DNA of 64,000 nt, taken from positions 1 to 64,000 of the forward strand of contig JBBFLE010000006.1 of the NCBI GenBank assembly GCA_037481695.1, in the 5' to 3' direction. Of the stretch, positions 8,588 to 19,605 are shown piece after piece (position 1 is the first letter of the stretch; each line of letters opens with the position of its first letter). Below the pieces are notes generated by a model. It ran no database searches, was not told where the DNA came from, and saw nothing but the letters and a program-made list of their open reading frames with translations. The position numbers were made by a program, and so were the translations under genes. Origin of the DNA: a bacterium (GTDB lineage Bacteria > Desulfobacterota > Desulfocorpusculales > Desulfocorpusculum).

Positions 8588-9798
8588 GATGAGACCTCCT
8601 GGAGGCTCTTTTCTGTAAGACCAGAGATTTCCTCTTCGGTGAGATAGCAGGCAGGATCCTCAGCCCACACGTCCCCTGTTACGGCCTCTGCCCTGACTCG
8701 AAAGTTTCCTCCGCACACATCCAGCCAAGAGCACCTTGCACAGCGCCCCTTCACATGCCTCTTCTTGTCTTTGAGAGCAGCCATGAGGGGATCGCTGGTG
8801 TCGGTCCAGATAACGCTGAAGGGCCTCTTCCTGACGTTGCCGAAGCTTCTATGACGCCAGAATTGGTCGGCATGCACCTCTCCATCCCAACTCACGCAGC
8901 CTATGCCATGCCCTGAACTGTTCCCCTCGTTCATCTTTAGGAGCTCCAGGACCTCCTTGGCCCTCACAGGATTTTCCCTGAGAAGTCGCAGGTAAAGATA
9001 TGGGCCGTCTGCGTGGTTGTCCACGGTGAGGACCTCCACCTTTAGACCCCTTTGATGAAGGTCCCTGGTCCGATCTATTATGAGATCCACGGTCCTGCGG
9101 GTCTGCTCATGGGTCAAATCCTCCTGAACCAGGCGGCTTCCTCTGCCAGAGTATACCAGGTGATAAAAGCAGATCCTGGGAATACCCTCTTTCTCCACCA
9201 GATCAAAGATGCCCGGAATCTCTCCCACGTTGCCCTTGTGTATGGTGAAACGCAGGCCCACTTTCAGGCCCGCATCCTGGCAATGTTTCACCCCAGCCAT
9301 GGCTGCCTGGAAGGCCCCTTTCACCCCTCTGAACCTATCGTGACGCTCCCCCAGGCCATCGAGGCTTATTCCTACATAGGATAGGCCTATGGAATAAAGC
9401 CGCCTGGCCACAGTATCCTGGATACGAGTGCCATTGGTGGAAAGCACCACCCTCATGCCCAGATCCCTGGCTTTCTCTGCCAGCAGAAAAAGATCCGACC
9501 TCATGAGCGGCTCGCCCCCTGAGAGCAACAAGACCGGGCATTCAAAGGAGGCCAGGTCCTGGATGAGGTCAAGACCTTCCTGTGTGGTGAGCTCCCCCGA
9601 GGGCATGCAGGAATCGGACTGGGAATAGCAATGCACGCACCTCAGGTTGCATTGCCGGGTGACATTCCATACCACAACCGGCCTCTTGTCTTTGGAGAAC
9701 TGAAGCAGGTGGGAGGGCAGACTCTTGGAGAGCCGCCCGTACCTCAAGGGGTCCGAAGGCTCCACCGTTGCGCAATAAAGTTTGGATATACCTATCAT
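8584..9798 (-). CDS. ahbC: 12,18-didecarboxysiroheme deacetylase AhbC (radical SAM)
   Basis: 404 residues. The N-terminus (MIGISKLYC, then PSDPLRYGR and [19 protein letters not shown]) is the signature of AhbC-type NirJ proteins. Radical SAM cluster C50-NLR-C54-VH-C57, then SGGEPLM; a C-terminal [15 protein letters not shown] region is a likely auxiliary-cluster site. The enzyme removes the two acetate side chains of didecarboxysiroheme to form Fe-coproporphyrin III. It overlaps hemB downstream and cobA-hemD upstream by 4 nt each. Confidence 0.89.
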   Translation of the reverse strand: MIGISKLYCATVEPSDPLRYGRLSKSLPSHLLQFSKDKRPVVVWNVTRQCNLRCVHCYSQSDSCMPSGELTTQEGLDLIQDLASFECPVLLLSGGEPLMRSDLFLLAEKARDLGMRVVLSTNGTRIQDTVARRLYSIGLSYVGISLDGLGERHDRFRGVKGAFQAAMAGVKHCQDAGLKVGLRFTIHKGNVGEIPGIFDLVEKEGIPRICFYHLVYSGRGSRLVQEDLTHEQTRRTVDLIIDRTRDLHQRGLKVEVLTVDNHADGPYLYLRLLRENPVRAKEVLELLKMNEGNSSGHGIGCVSWDGEVHADQFWRHRSFGNVRKRPFSVIWTDTSDPLMAALKDKKRHVKGRCARCSWLDVCGGNFRVRAEAVTGDVWAEDPACYLTEEEISGLTEKSLQEVSS

Positions 9799-11327
9799 GG
9801 CTCCTCTTTTCCGTGCTTGAAATGGGCTACCAGAGCCTCTACCAAGCCCTCTATGTCATATCTGGTGGCCACTATGTGGGGCTCCAGACCCAGGTCTCTG
9901 GCTGTGTCGGCTGTTATGGGTCCTATGCAGGCCACGGTCACCCCGTCCAGAAGCTCCCTGAGCTGCCCATCTGCCAAAGAGGCCAGATTCTTAACGGTGG
10001 AGGAACTGGTGAAGGTCACAGCATCCAGCCTTTTTTCTCCAAGCAGTTGCTTGAAGTCAGGCCCCTTGCCTTGGGCCACCACGGTCCTGTAAACCCTGAC
10101 GACCCTCACAAGGCCTCCTAGCCGCGTGAGGCTCTGGGGTAGAACATCCCTGGCTTGCTCGGCTCTGGCCAGAAGAAATCTTTTCCCGGCTTTTGCCTCA
10201 TCCCGAAGGGCCTCTGCCAAGGCCTCGGCCCTGAACTCCTTTGGGACAAGGTCCGCCTTGAGACCCCTTGATTCCAAAGTTTTGGCCGTGCCAGCACCTA
10301 TGGCTGCAACCAGAAGGCCTCCTAGGGCCCTGCAATCTTTTCCCAGGTGAAACAATCGATCCAGGAAGAAACGCACCCCATTGGGGCTGGTTAAAATCAG
10401 CCAGTCATATTCCTTGAGAGCGAAAATGGCTTCATCCAGCTCTTTCCAATCCGATGGAGCCTCCACGGAAATGGCGGGGAATTCCACGGCCTGCGCCCCC
10501 AAGCCCCGCAGACGCTGGGCCAGTTGACTGGCCTGCTCTCTGGCTCTTGTAACCAGTATCTTCCTGCCCCACAGGGGCAGGAAGCGGACCCAATCCAGCT
10601 TGTCCCTGAGGGATACCACTTTGCCCACCACCAGAACAGCTGGAGGGCCCAGGCCTTTTTCCTTTGCCAGCAACGCCAGGTCCCCCACGGTGCCCTGGAG
10701 TGCCACCTGATCAGGGGTGGTTGCCCAGCGGATCAGAGCAGCAGGAGTGGTGGGATCCAAACCGTTTTCCTGTAATTTGTTCAAGATGAAGGAAAGATTT
10801 CTCATGCCCATGAGAAAGACCAATGTATCTACACCCTTGCCCAAATGCTCCCAACGAATGCTGGAGGAGGATTTGCTTTCATCCTCATGACCTGTCACAA
10901 AGGCCACAGAAGAGGCATATCCCCTGTGGGTCACAGGAATTCCCGCATATGCTGGGGCTGCGATGGCCGAGGTGACTCCTGGCACTATCTGGAAAGACAC
11001 ACCAGCCTCGGCAAGGGCTTCGGCTTCTTCCCCGCCCCTTCCGAAAACAAAAGGATCCCCTCCCTTGAGACGCACCACCTTATGACCCTTTAGTGCCTCG
11101 GTTACAAGGAGCCGATTGATGCTGGCCTGAGCAAGGGTATGCTCTCCGCTTTGCTTTCCCACATAGATTTTCTTACAATCCGGCGGGCACTTGGCCAAGA
11201 GTTCCTCGGGGATCAGGTGATCATAAACCACCACCTGGGCCTGCTCAAGAGCCTCCAGCCCCTTGAGGGTTATCAGGCCTGGATCTCCCGGCCCGGCTCC
11301 CACCAGTGTCACCATTGGAGAATTCAC
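9795..11327 (-). CDS. cobA-hemD: Fused uroporphyrinogen-III C-methyltransferase / uroporphyrinogen-III synthase
   Basis: 510 residues from a GTG at 11327, chosen because AGGAGG sits exactly 6 nt upstream; an ATG four codons later lacks a well-placed site. The N-terminal half is a SUMT/CobA methylase (VTLVGAGPGDPGLITLKG; VVRLKGGDPFVFGRGGEE; PGVTSAIAAPAYAGIPVTHR), and the C-terminal half from about residue 250 is HemD (KILVTRAREQASQLAQRL). It closes hydroxymethylbilane to uroporphyrinogen III and methylates it twice to precorrin-2, committing flux to siroheme and the Ahb route. A 279-bp gap with no visible feature separates it from hemC. Confidence 0.94.
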   Translation of the reverse strand: MNSPMVTLVGAGPGDPGLITLKGLEALEQAQVVVYDHLIPEELLAKCPPDCKKIYVGKQSGEHTLAQASINRLLVTEALKGHKVVRLKGGDPFVFGRGGEEAEALAEAGVSFQIVPGVTSAIAAPAYAGIPVTHRGYASSVAFVTGHEDESKSSSSIRWEHLGKGVDTLVFLMGMRNLSFILNKLQENGLDPTTPAALIRWATTPDQVALQGTVGDLALLAKEKGLGPPAVLVVGKVVSLRDKLDWVRFLPLWGRKILVTRAREQASQLAQRLRGLGAQAVEFPAISVEAPSDWKELDEAIFALKEYDWLILTSPNGVRFFLDRLFHLGKDCRALGGLLVAAIGAGTAKTLESRGLKADLVPKEFRAEALAEALRDEAKAGKRFLLARAEQARDVLPQSLTRLGGLVRVVRVYRTVVAQGKGPDFKQLLGEKRLDAVTFTSSSTVKNLASLADGQLRELLDGVTVACIGPITADTARDLGLEPHIVATRYDIEGLVEALVAHFKHGKEEP

Positions 11328-11606
11328 CCGCTTCCTCCTTCTGCCAGTATATGGGGTCCTTGATACCAGGTTCAACCAGGCTTTGCCCAAAGACCCCATG
11401 GATTGAAAAGCCAATCCCCAGCCGCCTGGGCCAAGCAAGAGGCTTTGCCTGTGTTTGCTGTTTTCTAAAGCCCAAGCGACTCTTGCACCAAGTTCTGGAA
11501 AGGAATTGCTTAAACCACCTGGCGCAATCCTTGAATTCTTAGATTTGAAGCCTCTTAGCTTCCGTGCCTGCCCATGATGGGGAAGATTTAGTTTCCAAGG
11601 ATCAGA

Positions 11607-12566
11607 TCAGGATCCTGGCTGATGCTTTCTAAGTCTCTCCAGGATCTCCGCGGCCCCCATTCTGAGCAAGGCATGGGCCACCTCCAGACCTGCCCTGTGC
11701 GGCTCGCCAAGGGCAGCTTTCAAGGAGTATTTCAAGACAGGCCGACCTTCCAAGCCAGCTACCATTGCGCTGAGCAAGATCCCCCCATCCTGCTCTGCCA
11801 AGCCCAAAGCAGCCATGGGCACCTGACATCCCCCCTGCAGCTCCCTCATGATTGCCCTCTCGGCAGTCACACAGGCCCTGGTCTCCAGATGGTCCAAGGG
11901 AGCCAGAAGTTCCCGCATCCTCTCATCCTTGGATCTGACCTCAATGGCCAAGGCCCCCTGGCCAATGGCTGGCAGGAAGTCCGTTGGATCCAGAACCTGG
12001 GTGACCCTGGACCACAGCCCCATGCGCTTTATGCCGGCAGCAGCCAAGACTATGGCCTTCAATCCACCCTCAGACCTGTCCAGTTTTGCCAGTCTTGTAT
12101 CAACGTTTCCCCTTAGCTCCACCACCCTGAGATCCGGCCTGCGCTCCAACACCTGGGCTTTTCTTCTCAGACTGCTGGTGCCCACAATGGAGCCCTCGGG
12201 GAGTTCTTCTAGGGTTTTCTCATCACTGGATATGAGCACATCGGAAGGATTCTCCCTTGGGGGCACTGCGGCCAGGGTCAGCCCTGGAGCCAGATCGGCC
12301 GGCAGGTCTTTCATGCTGTGCACAGCAAGGTCCACCTTGCCTTGTAGGAGAGCCTCCTCTATTTCTTTGACAAACAGGCCCTTTCCCCCCAAGCTGCTCA
12401 GGGGGGAATTCAAGATCTTGTCCCCCTTGGTACGAATGGTTACCAGCTGGCATCTGGCCTCTGGAAAAAGCCGGCTCAATTCTTGGGCAACCCAATTGGC
12501 CTGCCACTTTGCCAAAACACTGGCTCTGGTACCAATACGAATGGTGAATCTGGTTGATGGTTTCAC
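11607..12566 (-). CDS. hemC: Hydroxymethylbilane synthase (porphobilinogen deaminase)
   Basis: 319 residues. It starts RIGTRASVLAKWQA and carries AVHSMKDLPA, GTSSLRRKAQ and RGNVDTRLAKLD, all canonical. The dipyrromethane cofactor attaches to C247 in RELQGGCQVPMAA. It joins four porphobilinogens into the linear tetrapyrrole used by the HemD domain encoded next. The start codon overlaps the hemA stop by 4 nt. Confidence 0.97.
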   Translation of the reverse strand: MKPSTRFTIRIGTRASVLAKWQANWVAQELSRLFPEARCQLVTIRTKGDKILNSPLSSLGGKGLFVKEIEEALLQGKVDLAVHSMKDLPADLAPGLTLAAVPPRENPSDVLISSDEKTLEELPEGSIVGTSSLRRKAQVLERRPDLRVVELRGNVDTRLAKLDRSEGGLKAIVLAAAGIKRMGLWSRVTQVLDPTDFLPAIGQGALAIEVRSKDERMRELLAPLDHLETRACVTAERAIMRELQGGCQVPMAALGLAEQDGGILLSAMVAGLEGRPVLKYSLKAALGEPHRAGLEVAHALLRMGAAEILERLRKHQPGS

Positions 12567-13837
12567 TTGGCCTTCCCATTCAATCCAAAGAGTTCCCTGG
12601 CCATCTCCAGATATCCGGCCGAACCCTCCTTGCCACCCTGCTGCCTTATTCGGACTATGGGCTCATGGAGGAGTTTGCTGACTATAGCTCTTGTCATGGC
12701 ATCCAGGGTTCTCTTTTCTTTTTCATTCAGTGTTTTTAGTTTCTGAATGCTCTTTTGCAACTCTGACTGACGAACCTGCTCTGCCCATTGCGCCAGAGCC
12801 CTGATGGTGGGCTCTGCATCCAGGGAATCCAACCAGATGCAGAACCTCTGCGTTTCCTCCTCCAGAATGGCAGAGGCTTTCTTTAGTTCTTCTTGCCTTT
12901 GTCCCCTGTGGTTTTCCACCACTGTTTGCAGATCATCTAGATCGTACAGAAACACGTTTTCCAGATCCCCCACGCTGGGGTCTACATCCCGGGGCACCGC
13001 TATATCTATGAAGAACATGGGCCTGTTTTTCCTGGTCTTGAGGGCTTTCTTAACTTGTTCAGGTCCTATCAGAGGCGTGGGGGATCCCGTGCAGCTCAAT
13101 ACCATATCAGCCCGATGCAATTGGCTGCCGAGAGATTCAAACTCCAAAGCCTCACCCCCAAGTTCTGCAGCAAGAGCCTCTGCCCTGGAGAAGGTTCGGT
13201 TGCTAACCAGTATCTTTCTTACACCGCGCTCCTTGAGGTGCTTGGCCGCCAGCTCTATCATCTCTCCTGCGCCCACCAGAAGCACGGTCTTTTCAAGAAG
13301 ACTCTGGAAAATAGACCTGGCCATCTCCACAGCGGCATATGCCACGGACACGGCCCCACGGCCGATGTCGGTCTCTGTGCGCACGCGCTTGGAAACCCTG
13401 AAAGCGTGGTGGAGCAATCGGTTGAGCATGGGACCGGCAGTCCCGCTTTTAACGGCCAGTCTGTAAGCTTCCTTGACCTGTCCTAGGATTTGAGGCTCGC
13501 CTATTACCATGGAATCCATGCTAGATGCCACGGAAAAAAGATGGCGAACCGCCTCGAAATCCACCAATACATAAATATGCTCTTGAAGCTCCTTGACTGA
13601 TTGGGGGCTTCGGCTAATCATGAGTGACCTTATCCTGTCCATGCACACGTGCACATCCGCCCCATGGGCAAGAATCTCTGTACGGTTGCAGGTAGACAGA
13701 ATAAGGGCCTCGTCCAAATCAGGAGGGTAAAGCAAAGATCTGAGAATTTCGCCTTGCTCCTCTGGAGTAAAAGAGAGGCTTTCCCTCAACTCTAGTGGGG
13801 CAGTCTTGTGATTGGCTCCTATTAGGATCAAAGACAC
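12563..13837 (-). CDS. hemA: Glutamyl-tRNA reductase
   Basis: 424 residues. The N-terminal catalytic domain has LIGANHKTAPLELRE and the nucleophile C50 in LSTCNRTEI; the NADPH domain has VLLVGAGEMIELAA and the C-terminus forms the dimerisation helix. It reduces Glu-tRNA to glutamate-1-semialdehyde, the first step of the C5 pathway. HemL, the next enzyme, is not in this window. Upstream neighbour is the ccsA-like gene (13 bp), downstream hemC overlaps. Confidence 0.97.
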   Translation of the reverse strand: MSLILIGANHKTAPLELRESLSFTPEEQGEILRSLLYPPDLDEALILSTCNRTEILAHGADVHVCMDRIRSLMISRSPQSVKELQEHIYVLVDFEAVRHLFSVASSMDSMVIGEPQILGQVKEAYRLAVKSGTAGPMLNRLLHHAFRVSKRVRTETDIGRGAVSVAYAAVEMARSIFQSLLEKTVLLVGAGEMIELAAKHLKERGVRKILVSNRTFSRAEALAAELGGEALEFESLGSQLHRADMVLSCTGSPTPLIGPEQVKKALKTRKNRPMFFIDIAVPRDVDPSVGDLENVFLYDLDDLQTVVENHRGQRQEELKKASAILEEETQRFCIWLDSLDAEPTIRALAQWAEQVRQSELQKSIQKLKTLNEKEKRTLDAMTRAIVSKLLHEPIVRIRQQGGKEGSAGYLEMARELFGLNGKAK

Positions 13838-13850
13838 TTCTTGCTGTTCC

Positions 13851-14675
13851 TCAACCTTGGAATCTGTCGAAGCGATGGGGTCCCGATCCCATCAGACCCG
13901 CTCCTGCAAAGGTCAGGATCACAAAAACAAAACCTACGATGGCCATGGCCGCTGCCCTTTTGCCTCTCCAACCCGCGTTTAGCCTCTGGTGCAACAAACC
14001 AGCATAGACCAACCATGTGATGAGACCCCAGGTCTCCTTTGCCTGCCAGGACCAATAAGAGCCCCAGACCTCACTGGCCCATATGGCTCCTGTGATGATC
14101 CCTGCTGTGAGGAGCAAAAAGCCCACGCTCATGCAGCGATAATTTACCTCATCTAGGATCTCCAGGGATGGCAGGCGGCCCAGAGTCTCCACAGAGCATC
14201 TGGACCTAATTCTCCTTTCCTGAACCAGATAAAGCACGCCTGCGCCGAAGGCAGTGGCCAAGCTGGCCTCTGCTGCAAAGGAAAGAAGACCGTGTATGGT
14301 AAGCCAATGGCTCTCCAGCGAAGGAGACACAGCCACAGGCAGGCGGGGTGGCCCTCCCAGGGCCCACATGACCGCTGACAAAGGCAGGGCCACCAGCCCC
14401 ACCGAAGCCACCCGGTATCTCCAAGTGGCAACCAAATAGGCACTTATGATGCACCAGGAAAGAAAGTGCAAGGCACCAGAAAGACTCGTTATAGGGAGCC
14501 TCTGGCCGCTCCACGCCCCCCAGAGAATAACACCTGTCTGGGCCAAGAATCCCACAAACACAATACGACTCGACCATATCTGGGCCCATCTATCCTTTCC
14601 TTTTATGAACCAAAATAGAAATCCGGCTGACAAGGCATAGGCCACCAAGGAAACTTTCCAAAGCACTAGGCTCAA
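13851..14675 (-). CDS. CcsA/HemX-like cytochrome c assembly membrane protein
   Basis: 274 residues with about eight membrane helices. Near residue 205 it has WGSYWSWQAKETWGLITW, the tryptophan-rich (WWD-type) heme-handling motif of CcsA/CcmC/HemX proteins, with His residues nearby that could ligate heme. Such proteins handle heme for cytochrome c maturation (CcsA) or, as HemX, affect glutamyl-tRNA reductase levels in Bacillus. Its place directly before hemA suits a HemX-type role, but the sequence alone does not decide. It overlaps the upstream met8-like gene by 4 nt. Confidence 0.86.
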   Translation of the reverse strand: MSLVLWKVSLVAYALSAGFLFWFIKGKDRWAQIWSSRIVFVGFLAQTGVILWGAWSGQRLPITSLSGALHFLSWCIISAYLVATWRYRVASVGLVALPLSAVMWALGGPPRLPVAVSPSLESHWLTIHGLLSFAAEASLATAFGAGVLYLVQERRIRSRCSVETLGRLPSLEILDEVNYRCMSVGFLLLTAGIITGAIWASEVWGSYWSWQAKETWGLITWLVYAGLLHQRLNAGWRGKRAAAMAIVGFVFVILTFAGAGLMGSGPHRFDRFQG

Positions 14676-15346
14676 GGGCTTTTCCCTCCCTCCGGCAGGC
14701 TATACTGTTTGATGCGCATTTCAATGAGCCTTCTTAGCTGGGCCTCATTGCCGCTTTTGCAAGCATCCATCACCTGGGCATCCACGAGATTTCTAAGTAA
14801 TTCCAGCCTATTCTGTTCGGAAAGACCCATCTTTTTTATCTCAAGCCTTACCTGCGTGAGCAGATCCAATAGAATTTCATAACCGGGAAAAAGACAATCC
14901 CCTATGTAATCCCTCAGCCTTGCTGCCATAGCTGGGCTGGCCCCCCCGGTAGATACCGCTACCTCCAACCTGCCCCTTTTTAAAATGGCTGGAAAAACAG
15001 CGCTGCAAAGCTCCTTTTGGTCCACCACGTTGCACAAAATCCCTTGTTGCTCAGCCCATCGACTCACAGAGCTATTCACATCCGCTATGTCTGTAGCTAC
15101 CACAACAAGCCTTGCACCCTGCAAATCCTTGGCATCCACTTCTCTGAGCTCAAGGCTTATGATACCCTCTGCTGCCATTTGCTCTACTTCTTGACAGGCT
15201 TCTTTTGCAATTACATGGACCGAGGCCCCTCTATCTACAAGCAAGTTTATCTTACGCAAGGCCACTGAACCGGCTCCCACCACCACGCACTTACACCCGC
15301 CTATTTTGACCCAAAGGGGCATCCATCCATGGAATTCTGCACGCAC
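14672..15346 (-). CDS. Precorrin-2 dehydrogenase / sirohydrochlorin ferrochelatase (CysG N-terminal, Met8-like)
   Basis: 224 residues. The Rossmann start MPLWVKIGGCKCVVVGAGSV plus ALRKINLLVDRGA is typical of the NAD-dependent CysG-B/Met8 domain, and VSTGGASPAMAARLRDYI is the conserved central block. It oxidises precorrin-2 to sirohydrochlorin and inserts iron to give siroheme, the branch intermediate for both sulfite reductase cofactor and the Ahb pathway. The GTG at 15346 is chosen since GAGG lies 7 nt upstream; an ATG eight codons later is the alternative. It is the first gene of the heme operon. Confidence 0.9.
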   Translation of the reverse strand: MRAEFHGWMPLWVKIGGCKCVVVGAGSVALRKINLLVDRGASVHVIAKEACQEVEQMAAEGIISLELREVDAKDLQGARLVVVATDIADVNSSVSRWAEQQGILCNVVDQKELCSAVFPAILKRGRLEVAVSTGGASPAMAARLRDYIGDCLFPGYEILLDLLTQVRLEIKKMGLSEQNRLELLRNLVDAQVMDACKSGNEAQLRRLIEMRIKQYSLPEGGKSP

Positions 15347-15385
15347 TCCAAGACCTCATTTAGACCATAGTGGTAATATTTTTCT

Positions 15386-15414
15386 ATTTTACGTCACCTA
15401 GGCTTTGCGGACAA
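15386..15414 (-). promoter_or_regulatory. Sigma-70 promoter of the heme operon
   Basis: On the minus strand TTGTCC (15414-15409) and TAAAAT (15391-15386) are separated by exactly 17 bp. The -10 lies about 40 bp upstream of the met8-like start codon. No operator-like dyad is obvious around it. Confidence 0.6.
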
Positions 15415-15508
15415 TGAGCTCAGTTGCCTCCTTAAGACCTTAGAGACTAAAGCAAGGGGCTTGGCGGGCTTTGATCAAAAGAGGCTCTTTATATGGGCTT
15501 GGACTAGC

Positions 15509-15790
15509 ATTTCAACAAAGGGTGAAAATCTGGGCCATGAGCGTTGAAAATATCGTTTTTTCAACAGTTTAACTTTAACAAGGGCTTGTTGAAAATTCGT
15601 TCATATGGAGCTATAATTTGCTATGTCTGGCAGCATGGAGAGATTTCGAACAACGGCTGTGACCCGGGCAAGCGTTCTCAACTATCCGAGTTGCCTTTGG
15701 TTTTTCTGTCAACCCAGCTTACTTTTCTTTTACAAGGTTCTGTTAAATAAATTCAGTAGAGATACCAGAATGTTAAATCCATTTTCAACA
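15509..15790. other. Candidate replication origin (oriC) with TTTTCAACA boxes
   Basis: Three exact TTTTCAACA nonamers occur at 15558-15566 (+), 15587-15595 (-) and 15782-15790 (+). Near matches are ATTTCAACA at 15509-15517, TTTTCAACG at 15542-15550 (-) and, beyond dnaN, TTTTCAACC at 16966-16974 (-). The nonamer differs from the DnaA box TTATCCACA at two positions. The stretch is AT-rich (15541-15600 has 19 G/C of 60), lies at a strand switch with genes diverging on both sides, and abuts dnaN-gyrB-gyrA, a cluster commonly found at bacterial origins. dnaA itself is absent from the window. The remainder of 15347-15839 shows no gene. Confidence 0.55.
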
Positions 15791-15839
15791 AATCCACTTT
15801 GCTTATCTCTCTCACTAGAAAATACTTAGGAGATGAGAA

Positions 15840-16946
15840 ATGGAAATACAAACACCCAAGGAGATACTCCAGGCTGCTCTCCATACTGTCCAGTCTGTCT
15901 CAGACAGGCGAAACGTCATGCCCATCCTTTCTCATGTTTTGCTGGAGGCCCAGCAAGACGCTTTACGTCTGGCCGCAACAGATCTGGAACTTGCCATGGA
16001 GACCAAGATTCAGGTCAAGGTAACAGAGCCCGGATCAGCCACAGTACCGTGTCGCAAACTCTTTGAAATAGTTAGAGAGATGCCCAGCGGGCAGGTAAAC
16101 ATAAAGTCAGAGCCAGAGTTCACCATCAAGATATCATGCCAGGACGTGGTGATGAGGCTGAAAGGATTGGACCCAGCGGAATTCCCGGTTTTCAAGAGGC
16201 CATCCCATGATGTGACCACCCAGGCTGCAGCAGGCACCATTGCCCAGATGATAGACAGGACCATTTACGCTGTAGCCGGAGAGGACATGCAGTTCAACCT
16301 CACTGGGATCCACGTGGAAAGGGTGGCAGAAAGCGGAGATATAAGATTCGTTGCCACAGACGGTAACCGTCTTTCCTTGATAGACAGACCTCTTGATCTG
16401 GTCATCCCAGAGGGAGCCTCGGTGATACTGCCCAGAAAGGGCGTTTCCGAGATGAGAAGACTCATATCAACAGAAGAAGATTGCATCAATTGGGGCATAA
16501 TGGACCAGCAGATGTTTGTGTTTGCTTCAGGCTATTCGCTGTACATAAGGCTTGTGGATGGAGTATTTCCTTCTTATCAAGAAGTCATACCCCGATTTGG
16601 GCCCAATAGAGCTAGGGTCGACAGGGACAGATTCTCTCTTGCACTAAAAAGGGCTTCACTTCTTTCAGACCAAAGATTCTTTGGAGTAAACGTGGGATTT
16701 AGCAAGCAGGGAATTAGCGTTGCATCCAACAACCCTGATCTTGGGGACTCAGCGGAGATGATACCAGTAGACTATACCGGAGAGCCTCTTAACATACTCT
16801 TCAATCCTCGTTATCTGATTGACATAGCATCATCTTTGCAAAGCGAGACTATAATTCTTGAGCTAAACGACGAATCGAGCGCGGTAATAGTGAAGGATCC
16901 AAACGACGAAAAATTTCTGGCTGTTGTGATGCCTATGCGTTTATAG
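15840..16946 (+). CDS. dnaN: DNA polymerase III beta subunit (sliding clamp)
   Basis: 368 residues, standard clamp length, three repeated domains. Conserved features include the start MEIQTPKEILQAAL, VMPILSHVLLEA, LAATDLELAME, the central FVATDGNRLSLIDR and the C-terminal VVMPMRL. The ring-shaped dimer tethers polymerase III to DNA. AGGAG lies 7 nt before the ATG. No dnaA gene precedes it; instead the putative origin region does. gyrB follows after an AT-rich gap. Confidence 0.97.
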   Translation: MEIQTPKEILQAALHTVQSVSDRRNVMPILSHVLLEAQQDALRLAATDLELAMETKIQVKVTEPGSATVPCRKLFEIVREMPSGQVNIKSEPEFTIKISCQDVVMRLKGLDPAEFPVFKRPSHDVTTQAAAGTIAQMIDRTIYAVAGEDMQFNLTGIHVERVAESGDIRFVATDGNRLSLIDRPLDLVIPEGASVILPRKGVSEMRRLISTEEDCINWGIMDQQMFVFASGYSLYIRLVDGVFPSYQEVIPRFGPNRARVDRDRFSLALKRASLLSDQRFFGVNVGFSKQGISVASNNPDLGDSAEMIPVDYTGEPLNILFNPRYLIDIASSLQSETIILELNDESSAVIVKDPNDEKFLAVVMPMRL

Positions 16947-19586
<2,640 letters not shown>

Positions 19587-19605
19587 GAGAAACTTGGGAG
19601 AAAAA

